A stretch of 64,000 nucleotides of DNA. Source: Methylorubrum populi. Lineage in GTDB: Bacteria > Pseudomonadota > Alphaproteobacteria > Rhizobiales > Beijerinckiaceae. Positions 29,684 through 38,353 of the stretch are shown here, piece by piece (the first letter of the stretch is position 1; each line of letters opens with the position of its first letter). The stretch is taken from the NCBI RefSeq assembly GCF_002355515.1, contig NZ_AP014809.1, forward strand, positions 2,442,501 through 2,506,500, given 5' to 3'. The position numbers were made by a program, and so were the translations under genes. Below the pieces are notes generated by a model. That model saw only the letters and a list, made by a program, of their open reading frames with translations. It was not told where the DNA came from and did no database searches.

Positions 29684-30079
29684 TCAGAACACCTTGCAGA
29701 GCACTTCACCGCCGACGTTGCGCTCGCGCGCCTCGTGATCGGCCATGACGCCCTGCGGGGTCGAGATGATGGTGACGCCGAGGCCGTCGGCGACCCGCGG
29801 CAGCTCGCCAACCGACGAGTAGACGCGGCGGCCGGGCTTCGACACGCGCTTGATCTCCCGGATGACCGGGCGACCATCGTAGTACTTGAGTTCGATCGCG
29901 AACTCGGTGCGGCCGTTGCCGAGGTCCTGCACCGCGTAGTCGCGGATGTAGCCCTCGGACTTCAGCACGTCGAGAACCGAGGCGCGCAGGCGCGAGCCGG
30001 GGGTCTGGACGACGTTGCGGCGACGGCTCTGACCGTTGCGGATGCGGGTGAGCATATCACCCACGGGATCGTTCACCAT
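29684..30079 (-). CDS. rpsH: 30S ribosomal protein S8
   Basis: A 131-residue S8 beginning [17 protein letters not shown] and containing [20 protein letters not shown]. It binds the central domain of 16S rRNA and in E. coli represses the spc operon. It is 12 bp after rpsN and 16 bp before rplF. Confidence 0.98.
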   Translation of the reverse strand: MVNDPVGDMLTRIRNGQSRRRNVVQTPGSRLRASVLDVLKSEGYIRDYAVQDLGNGRTEFAIELKYYDGRPVIREIKRVSKPGRRVYSSVGELPRVADGLGVTIISTPQGVMADHEARERNVGGEVLCKVF

Positions 30080-30091
30080 GGATGCCTCCCC

Positions 30092-30397
30092 TTACCAGCT
30101 GGACTTCACGAGACCGGGGATGAGGCCCCGGTTGCCGAGCTCGCGCAGAGCGACGCGCGAGATGCCGAGCTTACGGTAGTAGGCCCGCGGACGGCCGGTC
30201 ATCTCGCAGCGGTTGCGGATGCGGGTGGCCGACGAGTTGCGCGGCAGTTCCGCGAGCTTCAGGCGCGCCTCGAAGCGCTCCTCCATCTCACGGGACTCAT
30301 CGTTGGCGATGGCGAGGAGGGCCTTACGCTTCTCGGCGAAGCGCTTCACCAGCTCCTTGCGGTGGTTGTTCTTCTCGACTGAGCTTTTCTTAGCCAT
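30092..30397 (-). CDS. rpsN: 30S ribosomal protein S14
   Basis: A 101-residue zinc-independent (C-minus) S14: the C-terminal [20 protein letters not shown] has a single Cys instead of the four-Cys zinc knuckle. It belongs to the 30S head. It lies 41 bp after rplE. Confidence 0.98.
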   Translation of the reverse strand: MAKKSSVEKNNHRKELVKRFAEKRKALLAIANDESREMEERFEARLKLAELPRNSSATRIRNRCEMTGRPRAYYRKLGISRVALRELGNRGLIPGLVKSSW

Positions 30398-30438
30398 GTC
30401 TGTCTCCAGTGTCCGCGTCTAAGCGACGTTGCCGCCGC

Positions 30439-31005
30439 TTACTGCCGGAACGGGAACTTGAAATGGGCGAGGAGAGCCTTGGCCTCTTCGTCCGTGGTGG
30501 CGCTCGTCTGGACGACGATGTCCATGCCCCAGGTCTGCTCCGCCTTGTCGTAGGAGATCTCCGGGAACACGAGGTGCTCCTTGAGGCCCATGGCGTAGTT
30601 GCCGCGGCCGTCGAAGGAGCGCGGGTTCAGGCCGCGGAAGTCGCGAACGCGCGGCAGCGCGATCGTGATCAGGCGGTCCATGAACTCGTACATGCGGGCC
30701 TTGCGCAGGGTCACCTTGCAGCCGATCGGCATGCCCTCGCGGACCTTGAAGGTCGCGATCGCCTTGCGGGCGCGGGTGATGACCGGCTTCTGGCCAGCGA
30801 TCAGAGCGAGGTCGCCGGCAGCCACGGTCGCCTTCTTCGAGTCCGCGGTGGACTCGCCGACGCCCATGTTGATGACGATCTTCTCGATCTGCGGAACCTG
30901 CATCGGGTTCTTGTACCCGAACTGCTCGATCAGCTTCTGCCGGACGACCTCGTCGTAGTGCTTGCGCAGACGCGGGACGTAGGCGTTCTTGTCGGCCTCA
31001 GCCAT
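30439..31005 (-). CDS. rplE: 50S ribosomal protein L5
   Basis: A 188-residue L5 with [15 protein letters not shown] and the conserved [20 protein letters not shown], ending FKFPFRQ. It binds 5S rRNA and contacts P-site tRNA. Its start overlaps the rplX stop by 8 nt, suggesting coupled translation. Confidence 0.98.
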   Translation of the reverse strand: MAEADKNAYVPRLRKHYDEVVRQKLIEQFGYKNPMQVPQIEKIVINMGVGESTADSKKATVAAGDLALIAGQKPVITRARKAIATFKVREGMPIGCKVTLRKARMYEFMDRLITIALPRVRDFRGLNPRSFDGRGNYAMGLKEHLVFPEISYDKAEQTWGMDIVVQTSATTDEEAKALLAHFKFPFRQ

Positions 31006-31312
31006 CGATCTGATCCCCCGTGGTCTTGGCGAACCGGACCTTGCGTCCGTCTTCGAGGATGCGGAAACCCACGCGGGTCGGCTTGCCGTTCACGTCCTGG
31101 AACGCGAGGTTGGAGAGCTGGATCGCAGCCTCCTTCGAGATGATCCCGCCCTCGGCGTTCTGCGTCTGCTTCTGGTGCTTCTTGACCAGGTTGACGCCGC
31201 GCACGAAGGCCTTGCCGTCCTTCGGCATGACCTGGATGACCTCGCCGGAGCGACCCGCGTCGCGACCGGTGAGAACGACGACCGTGTCGCCCTTCTTGAT
31301 CTTGGCGGCCAT
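30998..31312 (-). CDS. rplX: 50S ribosomal protein L24
   Basis: A 104-residue L24 with a KOW motif in [20 protein letters not shown] and the conserved [19 protein letters not shown]. It initiates 50S assembly. The ATG at 31312 shares one base with the rplN stop (TGATG); a GTG one codon earlier is in frame but less likely. Its end overlaps rplE. Confidence 0.98.
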   Translation of the reverse strand: MAAKIKKGDTVVVLTGRDAGRSGEVIQVMPKDGKAFVRGVNLVKKHQKQTQNAEGGIISKEAAIQLSNLAFQDVNGKPTRVGFRILEDGRKVRFAKTTGDQIDG

Positions 31313-31680
31313 CACAGCACCTCAGGAGCGAGCGAGATGATCTTCATGTGGTTGCGGGCGCGCAGCTCGCGCGGCACCGGCCCGAAGATACGGGTGCCGA
31401 CCGGCTCCTTCTGATTGTTGATCAGAACGGCGGCGTTCTTGTCGAAGCGGATCACCGAACCGTCGGCGCGCTTCACGTCCTTGGCGGTGCGAACGACGAC
31501 CGCCTTCATGACGTCGCCCTTCTTCACGCGGCCGCGCGGGATCGCCTCCTTGACGGAGACGACGATAATGTCGCCGACGCCGGCATACTTGCGCTTCGAC
31601 CCGCCGAGCACCTTGATGCACATCACGCGGCGCGCACCCGAATTGTCGGCGACGTCCAGATTCGTCTGCATCTGGATCAC
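31312..31680 (-). CDS. rplN: 50S ribosomal protein L14
   Basis: A 122-residue L14 beginning [20 protein letters not shown] and containing [20 protein letters not shown]. It forms an intersubunit bridge. It is the first gene of the minus-strand spc-type operon. In most bacteria rplN follows rpsQ directly; here it starts a separate, oppositely oriented operon with its own leader. Confidence 0.99.
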   Translation of the reverse strand: MIQMQTNLDVADNSGARRVMCIKVLGGSKRKYAGVGDIIVVSVKEAIPRGRVKKGDVMKAVVVRTAKDVKRADGSVIRFDKNAAVLINNQKEPVGTRIFGPVPRELRARNHMKIISLAPEVL

Positions 31681-31781
31681 GGGAGTGACCTTTCCTTGTT
31701 TCAGGCGGGTTTCCGCACACGGACGGTATTGCCCGGCGGACGACGCCTGATGGGGATCTGATGTCCCCGGCTCATGTGAGA

Positions 31782-31816
31782 GACCGCGCTATCGGCGTGG
31801 GAACGCCGGCGCGGTC
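31782..31816. promoter_or_regulatory. Two-part hairpin in the rplN leader
   Basis: GACCGCGC (31782-31789) pairs with GCGCGGTC (31809-31816); inside it GGCGT (31794-31798) pairs with ACGCC (31803-31807) around GGGA, a GNRA tetraloop on the plus strand. It is 100 bp upstream of rplN, within or beside the presumed breakpoint of the ribosomal cluster. Function unknown. Confidence 0.5.
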
Positions 31817-31866
31817 ACCGCGTACGAAGGGATGCGAACATCCCAAGGACTGTCGCGAAGGCGTGC

Positions 31867-31895
31867 CCGATACTACGGACGCGGGCGGCGTGCAA
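31867..31895 (-). promoter_or_regulatory. Possible promoter for the rplN operon
   Basis: On the minus strand TTGCAC (31895-31890), 17 nt, then TATCGG (31872-31867). A weak match, but the best pair in the 428-bp gap upstream of rplN; that whole gap holds no supported gene. Confidence 0.3.
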
Positions 31896-32108
31896 GCCTG
31901 GAGCGATGCGAAATCGTGCGGCGAGGCCGGCCGTCAGGCCCGTGCGCGAGCCGCAGGCGGGCGCCGTGGGGAGGTTGAGGCCTGCGCCGGGAAGGGCTCG
32001 GCCGGCTCACCGAAATGCCACCAGGGAGATCGCCGGCGGGATTCGCCCTGTGGAAGGGCGTTCTCGGGCCCCTGTCGGGTTCGGTTGCGCTGACCGAGGG
32101 TCCGTCTC

Positions 32109-32390
32109 TCAGCAACCCTTGCAGATCGACCCCATGGTCTTGTTCATCTTGGCGTCCCAGGCCTTGTCGCGCGCCTGCGCGGCACGCTGCGCCTTGAGCA
32201 TCTGATCCTGGGAGGACGCGGCAGGCTGGCCCTGGACGATGCCGGGCGCCGGCGGCTTGGTCTGCCCCGTCGCCGTGACGGTGCGGCCGGTCGGGGGCAG
32301 GCGTGTGTCGCTCCCGTCCTGCGCGAGGGCAGGGGCGGCTGCCATGAGGCTGGAGAGCAGGAGGGCGGAGACGGCGATCGGACGACGCAT
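32109..32390 (-). CDS. Small secreted protein, hypothetical
   Basis: A 93-residue protein with a clear Sec signal peptide (basic RRP, hydrophobic core to about residue 20, likely cleavage after ALAQ). The mature part is polar, with Pro/Thr-rich then Ala/Gln-rich sequence and a closing SICKGC that holds two cysteines. No family recognised. A nuclease-fold secreted protein gene lies upstream on the same strand, 288 bp away. Confidence 0.7.
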   Translation of the reverse strand: MRRPIAVSALLLSSLMAAAPALAQDGSDTRLPPTGRTVTATGQTKPPAPGIVQGQPAASSQDQMLKAQRAAQARDKAWDAKMNKTMGSICKGC

Positions 32391-32678
32391 GGCTTCTCAA
32401 TCACTCCCTGGCGCGGGCCACCGTGCCGTTGGACTCGGGGCGGGCACGGCTTGGCGCGTCGGGCACTCTTTCGGCGATGGGCGCCGGGGGGACGTGCCTG
32501 CCGCAGCGCGTCGCGTTCCCGTCGCTTGCCTGCCACGCGCGTGAGTGACCTAGGTGGCACCGGACCGCGCCGGCGGCAAGCGGCACTGCGGCGTTGCGTC
32601 GGCCGGTCCCGTGCGAAGACGCACCCGCGCAAGGCCTGACGCGTCGCGCGAGCACCGCCTGCGCGGGGAGAGGGGGCG

Positions 32679-33218
32679 TCAGTGCGTCTCGGGTTGCGCG
32701 TCGGCCACCGTGTTGGCCTTCGAATAACTCGTGCGCGGCCGCCCGGTGGGATCCTCGAAGGAGCCCGCCCAGAGGCCGAGACGCTTGCCCCACGCGACGG
32801 TCTCCGCACCGACATAGGCGGCCTGCCCGCCCCGCTCCGCCATGGCGAAGCCCTTCTCGGCCATCCAGGCGCTCAGATCCTCCTTGTCGCGGTGGCAGAC
32901 GGAGAGTGCGCGGCCGTAGCTGTCGGTCTCGCGGATCTGGCAGGTGATGGTCGCGTCCTTCAGATGCGCGGCCAGCGCCTTGGCCGAGGAGGCGCCGCAG
33001 GCGTAGCTCTGGCCCTTGGCATTCAGGCAGGTCTGCTTGAGGCCCGGCGCCGCCACGCCGTAGAGGCCGACCACCCGTCCGCCCACGACCAGCGTGTCGC
33101 CGCTCAGAATGCGTGCGCGCCCGCTCACGCTCTCGCCGGCCTGAGAGGGACCGATGCCGTGCGCGCCGGCTGCGGCGAGGAGGAGGATGCCGAGGCCGAG
33201 GATTCCCGTTCGTCTCAT
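32679..33218 (-). CDS. Secreted SNase-fold protein with lost catalytic residues
   Basis: A 179-residue protein: N-terminal hydrophobic signal (residues 5-20), then a staphylococcal-nuclease-like fold. Family landmarks are partly kept: GDTLVVGGR (from residue 40), KQTC (61-64), DSYGRALSVC (99-108, with Arg103) and DLSAWMAEKGFAMAE. The usual RL-x-GIDAPE segment reads GLYGVAAPG, so the catalytic Arg, Asp and Glu are Gly51, Ala56 and Gly59. It is therefore probably not an active calcium nuclease. The ATG at 33218 directly precedes the signal peptide; the frame extends further up without coding character. Confidence 0.75.
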   Translation of the reverse strand: MRRTGILGLGILLLAAAGAHGIGPSQAGESVSGRARILSGDTLVVGGRVVGLYGVAAPGLKQTCLNAKGQSYACGASSAKALAAHLKDATITCQIRETDSYGRALSVCHRDKEDLSAWMAEKGFAMAERGGQAAYVGAETVAWGKRLGLWAGSFEDPTGRPRTSYSKANTVADAQPETH

Positions 33219-34072
33219 CGAAACACCATGGGTTTCCGGCGTGCCCCTGCGGAGGCGCCGGTCGATTGCTCTGCCGAGGACTCTCACGCGTCCGTTCTTC
33301 GCCTGTCCGACGAAGCACCCGTTTCCCCCGGCGCCGCGCTTCGGCAGGGGGCGGGCGTAAGTCGGCAAACCTAAAGCAGGGCTTATGCCCTTTTCGTGAC
33401 CGGCGGCATGTCTTGGCATCATGCCGGTGCCGCGCCTCTCGTCGTGAGGCAGCGGGCCGGGAGCAGCCCCGCAACCGAGGGTGTCGTTCTCCCGGGGTCG
33501 CGCGACGAGAATTGTCTCGGGCACCCCTGTCGGACCGGGGCGTCGGCCCTATCCTCCGCCGCGCCGGCCGGTTCGCCCGCCGGTCGCCCGCGCCCACCGG
33601 ACGGCAATGCCCCCAAGCCGTTCGGCGGGCGCGAGCGTTGATGGTCTCAGTCCGACGTGCCGCCCTGCGCTCTGGGGGGCGGCGAGATCTGATCCGCGCG
33701 CTCGCTTCGGCTGCCGCGTCCGGCCGGCACCGAGATCCAGCGCACGACCAACCCGGTGCCGCCGCGCGCGCAGTGCCGGTTCAGACGACGACGCGCCCAC
33801 GAGGGCAGGTTTTCGAAATCAATCATCACGGGCGCCGACACTGATCTTTGCTTCCCCGAACGGAGGCAGGCGCAGATCGGCGGTGAGTGTGAAGGCAATA
33901 AGGCGCAATCGAGGGCATTCGGGCGAGGTTTCGTGCAAGATCATGGCACCGAAACCGTTGATGCCGTGATCCGCCCGGCTCCATCGCCGGCCTCGCCGAA
34001 CAGGAATGGTGCGACCGGCGTTGGGCCGAGAGGGGGCCGGAAGGACGGTTCGATGCGAGGTGAGGCGCTGAC
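33219..34072. other. Long intergenic region, one doubtful ORF
   Basis: About 850 bp between a minus-strand secreted protein gene and a plus-strand hypothetical gene. Apart from the 59-codon minus ORF listed separately, only composition shadows are seen. No RNA gene or repeat was recognised. Confidence 0.4.
33647..33826 (-). CDS. Doubtful 59-residue ORF
   Basis: From ATG 33826, beginning MIDFENLPSWARRRLNRHC and continuing with GTGLVVRWISVPAG. The first half reads like protein rather than shadow, but there is no Shine-Dalgarno and the tail is low complexity. No family recognised. Confidence 0.25.
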   Translation of the reverse strand: MIDFENLPSWARRRLNRHCARGGTGLVVRWISVPAGRGSRSERADQISPPPRAQGGTSD

Positions 34073-34453
34073 GTGACGGTGAGCTTGGCAGATTTGATGC
34101 GCGGGGCAGCCGCGGAGGGCCGGCGTCTCGCGGCTGCATTTCCTGCGGGCACCCGGAAGGACGACTTGCCCTGGGCGGTGATCGCCGCCTTCGATGCCGA
34201 CGTGCGCGGCCATGTCGAGCGCGACCGGCGCATCGAGGACGAACGCGACCGCGTGCTGATCGCGTCTGTGACCCTGGCCGAGACGCCCGCCGACGCGGAG
34301 GCGGATGAGAGGGAGCGGGCGCGCCGCGGACTTGTCAGAGCGATCGACTATCTGGAGGAGGCAGTTCTCCGCTTCGGGATCGTCAACCGCACCGCGGCCA
34401 AGCGCGGCTACGGTTTGGCCGGCGATCCGGTCTCGACGCCGCAAAGCGGTTGA
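34073..34453 (+). CDS. Hypothetical protein, 126 residues
   Basis: From a GTG preceded by GAGGTGAGG at good distance. It is mostly helical and charged, with VERDRRIEDERDRVL and ADEREARR-like stretches around LVRAIDYLEEAVLRFGIVN. No signal peptide or membrane segment, and no family recognised. It is 110 bp upstream of the diguanylate cyclase gene on the same strand; a functional link is unknown. Confidence 0.6.
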   Translation: MTVSLADLMRGAAAEGRRLAAAFPAGTRKDDLPWAVIAAFDADVRGHVERDRRIEDERDRVLIASVTLAETPADAEADERERARRGLVRAIDYLEEAVLRFGIVNRTAAKRGYGLAGDPVSTPQSG

Positions 34454-34563
34454 TTCCGTGCGGATGACATCCACTTCCGCGCATCCCGATTGACATTCGG
34501 CATTGAGCGAACTCGGCCTCTTAAGGTAATGCTTGAACAGCAGAGGCTTGACTTGGCGCATCG

Positions 34564-35817
34564 ATGCTACAGCCGATCGAAGCCGGCCTGAGCCGTCCCT
34601 GGTACCGGCTCAAGCTGCCGGAGGTGCTCGAAGCGCAGTACCGCGCCGAGACGGCGCGGCAGGACGGTTTCTACGTCCAGTCCTGGCTCGCCATCTTCAC
34701 CCTGTTCAACGTCCTGTCCCTCGTGATGGACCGCGAAGTGTTCGGTCCCGAGGGGTTCATCGTGCCGCTGGCGATGACGCTCGGCGTCTTCTGCCCGGTC
34801 GCACTCATCGCGATCGCCTCCCTGCGGGGGCGACCGACGATGGTGCGCATCTCCGGCGCCGTCCTCGCCACGGCCCTCGTCGACATCGTCGTCGTCCTCA
34901 ACTGCGCATACCTCGCGCCGGCCCCGCACACCGACGTCTACATCATCATCGCGACCATCGTGCCGCTGGTGGTGGGCCTGATCGCGCCGCTGCCGTTCCG
35001 GCACTGTCTGTGGTTCTGCGGCTGCTCGTTCGCCCTTTATGTCGGTCTGGTCCTGGGCTTCGGCCTCTGCACCGCGGAGCGCAGCGGCCTGCCCCTGCTC
35101 GTCTCCGGGTTGATCCTGGTTCCGTTGAAGCTCTGCTACTCGCGGGAATGGGCGGCGCGGAACACCTTTCTGATCGCCCTGCGGGTGAAGCTTCAGGCCG
35201 AGGCGCTCGCCCGCGCCAATGCGCGGCTCACCGTGCTCTCGGAGACCGATTCGCTGACCACCCTGTCGAACCGCCGCCATTTCACCGAACGGCTGGAGGC
35301 GGCCTGGGATCTCGCGGGCGAGCAGGATGCGTGGCTAGGCGTGATCCTGATCGACATCGATCACTTCAAGCTCTTGAACGACACGGCCGGACACGCCGAG
35401 GGCGATCTCTGCCTGGTGGCGGTCGCGGCGGCGGTCCAAGCTTCCGTCGAGGCCCATGGCGGTCTCGCCGCGCGCTACGGCGGCGAGGAATTCGCGGCCC
35501 TGTTACCGGGCGCCGAATCGGCTGCGGTGCGGCTCGCGGGGGAAGCGATCCGCACGGCCGTCGCCGATCTCGGGATCCGCCATCCGGGACTCTCTGCGGA
35601 AACGCCGGTGACCGTGAGCGTCGGCGTCACCGCCGCACGGGGACGCACGCGGGACTTCGGCATCCAGGCCTCCGACCTGTTGAGGGCCGCCGACTTCGCG
35701 CTCTACGCGGCCAAGAACGAGGGCCGCAACCGGGTCGAAAGCTTCATGCCCGCCGCGAATGCGAACCGGCCGGCCGAGGGCAAGGGCCGCAGCCACGCCG
35801 CCGTCCCGTCCGTCTGA
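34564..35817 (+). CDS. Membrane-bound diguanylate cyclase (GGDEF)
   Basis: A 417-residue protein: about six hydrophobic segments in the first 200 residues form a membrane sensor part, a short linker (LRVKLQAEALARANARLTVL) leads into a GGDEF domain starting DSLTTLSNRRHF. The active site reads RYGGEEF, compatible with cyclase activity, making cyclic di-GMP. The RxxD inhibitory site normally five residues before it is absent (the region reads VEAHGGLAA), so product inhibition is not expected. The signal sensed is unknown. Confidence 0.9.
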   Translation: MLQPIEAGLSRPWYRLKLPEVLEAQYRAETARQDGFYVQSWLAIFTLFNVLSLVMDREVFGPEGFIVPLAMTLGVFCPVALIAIASLRGRPTMVRISGAVLATALVDIVVVLNCAYLAPAPHTDVYIIIATIVPLVVGLIAPLPFRHCLWFCGCSFALYVGLVLGFGLCTAERSGLPLLVSGLILVPLKLCYSREWAARNTFLIALRVKLQAEALARANARLTVLSETDSLTTLSNRRHFTERLEAAWDLAGEQDAWLGVILIDIDHFKLLNDTAGHAEGDLCLVAVAAAVQASVEAHGGLAARYGGEEFAALLPGAESAAVRLAGEAIRTAVADLGIRHPGLSAETPVTVSVGVTAARGRTRDFGIQASDLLRAADFALYAAKNEGRNRVESFMPAANANRPAEGKGRSHAAVPSV

Positions 35818-35907
35818 AACGGCCCGCATTCCGAACAAAACCGGCGCTGCCGCGTCTTCCCGTCCGGAGCGGCCATCCGGGCGCGCGCCGCAGGGAGCGA
35901 CGGACGG

Positions 35908-37020
35908 ATGCTGCTCGACGAGGAACGCGGGGCCGGTGCGCGGATCGCCGATCCGCCGTCCGGCCGACCCGCTCGCCCTGGGGCCGGCACGGCCCCGTCG
36001 CGGCCGAGTGCGGGGCTGGCCGCGCCGGGTCGAGGCTCTTGGGCCCTCGTCGGCGGTCTGGTCGGGCTCGATGCCCTCTGGCTCGCCGTCGCGGGGATCG
36101 ACCTCGCTTGGCCCGGCCCGCTCGTCCTGTCCGGCGCCGTCGCCGTCCTGCTCGGGCTCGCGCTCCTGTTCAGCGCCGTCAAGCCGGAGCCGAAGCTGCG
36201 GGCCATGGCCCTGTCGAGCGCCTATCTCGCCGCCTTCACCACCGCGGCGGCCCTGCTGCATTACCTGAGCGCCACACTGGCGCTGCCGCTCGCCGATCCG
36301 GCCCTCGCCCGTGTCGAGGCGGTTCTGGGCTTTGATTGGCGCGGCTGGGTCGGCTTTCTCGCCGACCACCCCGACCTGTCCTGGTGGCTGGCGCTCGCCT
36401 ACCATTCGAGCGGGCCTCAGGTCGGCCTCGTCGTCATCGTCCTCAGCGCGATGTCGCGGGTCGCCCGCCTCTGGGCCTATGCCCGCCTGTTCACGCTGGC
36501 GCTGCTCGCTTCGATCGCTGTCTCGGCCCTGTTTCCGGCGGTCGGCCCCTACGCCCACTACGCACCGCAGATCCATCCGCAGGGACATCTCGAAACGGTC
36601 GGCGCCCTCTGGCATCTCGATGCCCTGCGGGCCCTGCGCGAAGGCACGCTGCCGGTGATCGCACTCTCCGAGATCCGCGGCCTCGTCACCTTCCCCTCGT
36701 TCCACGCTTGCCTCGCGGTGCTCACCGCCTGGGCGCTCGCTCCCGTGCCGGTGATCGGACCGCTCGCCGGCCTGCTCAACGGCGCGATCATCCTCGCCAC
36801 GCTCGGCGCGGGCGGGCACTACCTGCCGGATGTGCTGGCCGGGACCCTGATGGGGATTGGTCTGGTGGCCTATCACCGTGCCCGGCACGCGCGGCCGTTC
36901 GAGGCGTCGCGCGCGCGCCGGGTCGCGCGGTCGAGCCCGGCGATGGAGCCGGTCCCTGACCCGCCTTCGCGGATCCGCCCGATCGAGGCGAGAAGCCCTG
37001 CCCCGGCCGGAGGTGGGTAG
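35908..37020 (+). CDS. PAP2-superfamily membrane protein
   Basis: A 370-residue membrane protein: a polar N-terminal tail of about 45 residues, then roughly eight hydrophobic segments. The phosphatase-type motifs are visible as FPSFHACLAV and GGHYLPDVLAG, the second His and Asp being the expected catalytic pair; the first KxxxxxxRP motif is not evident, which fits inositol-phosphorylceramide-synthase-like relatives. It may dephosphorylate or transfer lipid phosphate head groups at the outer face of the inner membrane. It starts 90 bp after the cyclase gene. Confidence 0.8.
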   Translation: MLLDEERGAGARIADPPSGRPARPGAGTAPSRPSAGLAAPGRGSWALVGGLVGLDALWLAVAGIDLAWPGPLVLSGAVAVLLGLALLFSAVKPEPKLRAMALSSAYLAAFTTAAALLHYLSATLALPLADPALARVEAVLGFDWRGWVGFLADHPDLSWWLALAYHSSGPQVGLVVIVLSAMSRVARLWAYARLFTLALLASIAVSALFPAVGPYAHYAPQIHPQGHLETVGALWHLDALRALREGTLPVIALSEIRGLVTFPSFHACLAVLTAWALAPVPVIGPLAGLLNGAIILATLGAGGHYLPDVLAGTLMGIGLVAYHRARHARPFEASRARRVARSSPAMEPVPDPPSRIRPIEARSPAPAGGG

Positions 37021-37038
37021 GGCGGCCGCGTCAGCGCC

Positions 37039-37479
37039 TCAGCGAAGATCGGCGAACAGGTCGAGTTGCGTCGTGGCGGCCGCGCGGCGGCGGGGGCGGC
37101 GCGCCACGAAGCGGGGGAGCGGGACGCCGGGCTTGCCGTAGAGCGCGACGCCGATTACGCGGCGACGGTCCGCGCCGAGGATCACGGAGGCGGTGTGCGG
37201 ACCGGACCGGGCGACTTCCTCGATCAGCGGCTCCGCGACCGGGAGCGCGGCCAGCGCGCCCACCAGATCGGACAGGCCCGCCGCCTCGACGCCCATCACG
37301 CGGAAGTCGAAGCTCCGTCCTGCCCAGGTGTTGCGCGCGGCGGCGGCGCGGGTCGCCGAGAACGGGTTGTCGATGAGCTGCGTGGCGGGGTCACGCAGGA
37401 ACGCCGCGATGCGCTCGCGCTCCGGGACGGCGTGCGCGTCGGCCAGCAACGCGCAGAGTTGGGACTTGGTTATCGACAC
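37039..37479 (-). CDS. Hypothetical protein, 146 residues
   Basis: The GTG at 37479 (VSITKSQLCALLADA) starts the convincing part; the frame opens to an ATG at 37530 with a low-complexity addition. It is a soluble alpha/beta-looking sequence (NPFSATRAAAARNTWAGRSF, later TASVILGADRRRVIGVALYG) and a basic tail ending QLDLFADLR. No family recognised. It converges on the PAP2-like gene. Confidence 0.6.
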   Translation of the reverse strand: MSITKSQLCALLADAHAVPERERIAAFLRDPATQLIDNPFSATRAAAARNTWAGRSFDFRVMGVEAAGLSDLVGALAALPVAEPLIEEVARSGPHTASVILGADRRRVIGVALYGKPGVPLPRFVARRPRRRAAATTQLDLFADLR

Positions 37480-37695
37480 CGCGAAAGGCTCGCATGCCGT
37501 GGCCGCCGGCGTCGAGCCGCCGCCCCTCATGCGCTGTGGAGGGCGCCTTCGGAGAAGCGCTTTCGTTCCGCCTCGAACGCGGCCTTACGCCGACGCAACA
37601 ATCGACGGAATACGCCCGCAACGACACCCCCTCATGGTTAACGCAACGCTTCGAAACGAAGCGGCCAACCACGACGAACCGCCAAGGGGGCTCCG

Positions 37696-38175
37696 ATGCG
37701 TTCACTCACTCTCGCCTTCACCGCCGGCATCCTCGCTGCGGGCGCCGCCGGTGCGCACAGCCTCGGCGCCGCGCCCGCCGCCCCGCAGGCCGCCGGCACC
37801 CTGACCTGCGTGACCAAGCCCGAGGCGACCCTCGTCTTCGGCCGCACGCCGGTCGCGGAATGCGTCTTCACGGCGGAGCGCGGCGGCTTTCGCCAGAGTT
37901 ACGCGGCGGTCTTCTCGCCTGCGGCCGGCATGGCCGAACTCGAGAGCGCCCAGACCGTGACATGGCGGGTGCTGACCCGGGACGGCTTCGTCCGGCCGGG
38001 CATGCTCGCGGACAGCTTCACGGCGCCTCAGGGCTCGACCGCTGCCAAGCCCGAACTGGTCGGCCGCACGGCCACGCTCCAGTTCCTCAGCCATTCCGGT
38101 CAGTCGAGCGCGACGTTCGCCCTGGCCCAGCCCCGCGTTCGACTCGCGGCGGCTCAGCCGGGCATGGCGCGCTGA
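37696..38175 (+). CDS. Secreted DUF992-like protein
   Basis: A 159-residue protein with a signal peptide (MRSLTLAFTAGILAAGAAGA). The mature part starts GTLTCVTKPE and contains AECVFTAERGGFRQSY, two cysteines likely bridged, and a TVTWRVLTRDG strand. This pattern resembles the DUF992 family of periplasmic proteins found mostly in Rhizobiales; function unknown. The family assignment is by recall of pattern and moderately sure. Confidence 0.7.
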   Translation: MRSLTLAFTAGILAAGAAGAHSLGAAPAAPQAAGTLTCVTKPEATLVFGRTPVAECVFTAERGGFRQSYAAVFSPAAGMAELESAQTVTWRVLTRDGFVRPGMLADSFTAPQGSTAAKPELVGRTATLQFLSHSGQSSATFALAQPRVRLAAAQPGMAR

Positions 38176-38232
38176 AGCGGGGGGCAGGGGGGACTGTCGG
38201 CGCGACGCCTCGAGGGTGCCGTTTCAAACCCC

Positions 38233-38319
38233 TGGTGCGGACGGCGGGACTCGAACCCGCACAGCCTTGCGGCCGCAAGATTTTAAGTCTCGTGCGTCTA
38301 CCGGTTTCGCCACGTCCGC
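38233..38319 (-). tRNA. tRNA-Leu (anticodon UAA)
   Basis: On the minus strand the 7-bp acceptor stem GCGGACG/CGTCCGC encloses a D arm, an anticodon arm CGAGA-CTTAAAA-TCTTG with anticodon TAA, a long class-II variable arm (GCGGCCGCAAGGCTGT) and the T arm GCGGGTTCGAGTCCCGC. The 3' CCA is encoded (38235-38233). It decodes UUA and UUG. Confidence 0.95.
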
Positions 38320-38353
38320 ATCGGGGCAGCGGTAGCCGTCCGGCGGGGCCAGA

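Noticed and set aside
31761..32093. 110-codon plus-strand ORF upstream of rplN
   Set aside because: Arg/Gly/Cys-rich, without RBS or recognisable segments; the region is better explained as a leader and promoter zone.
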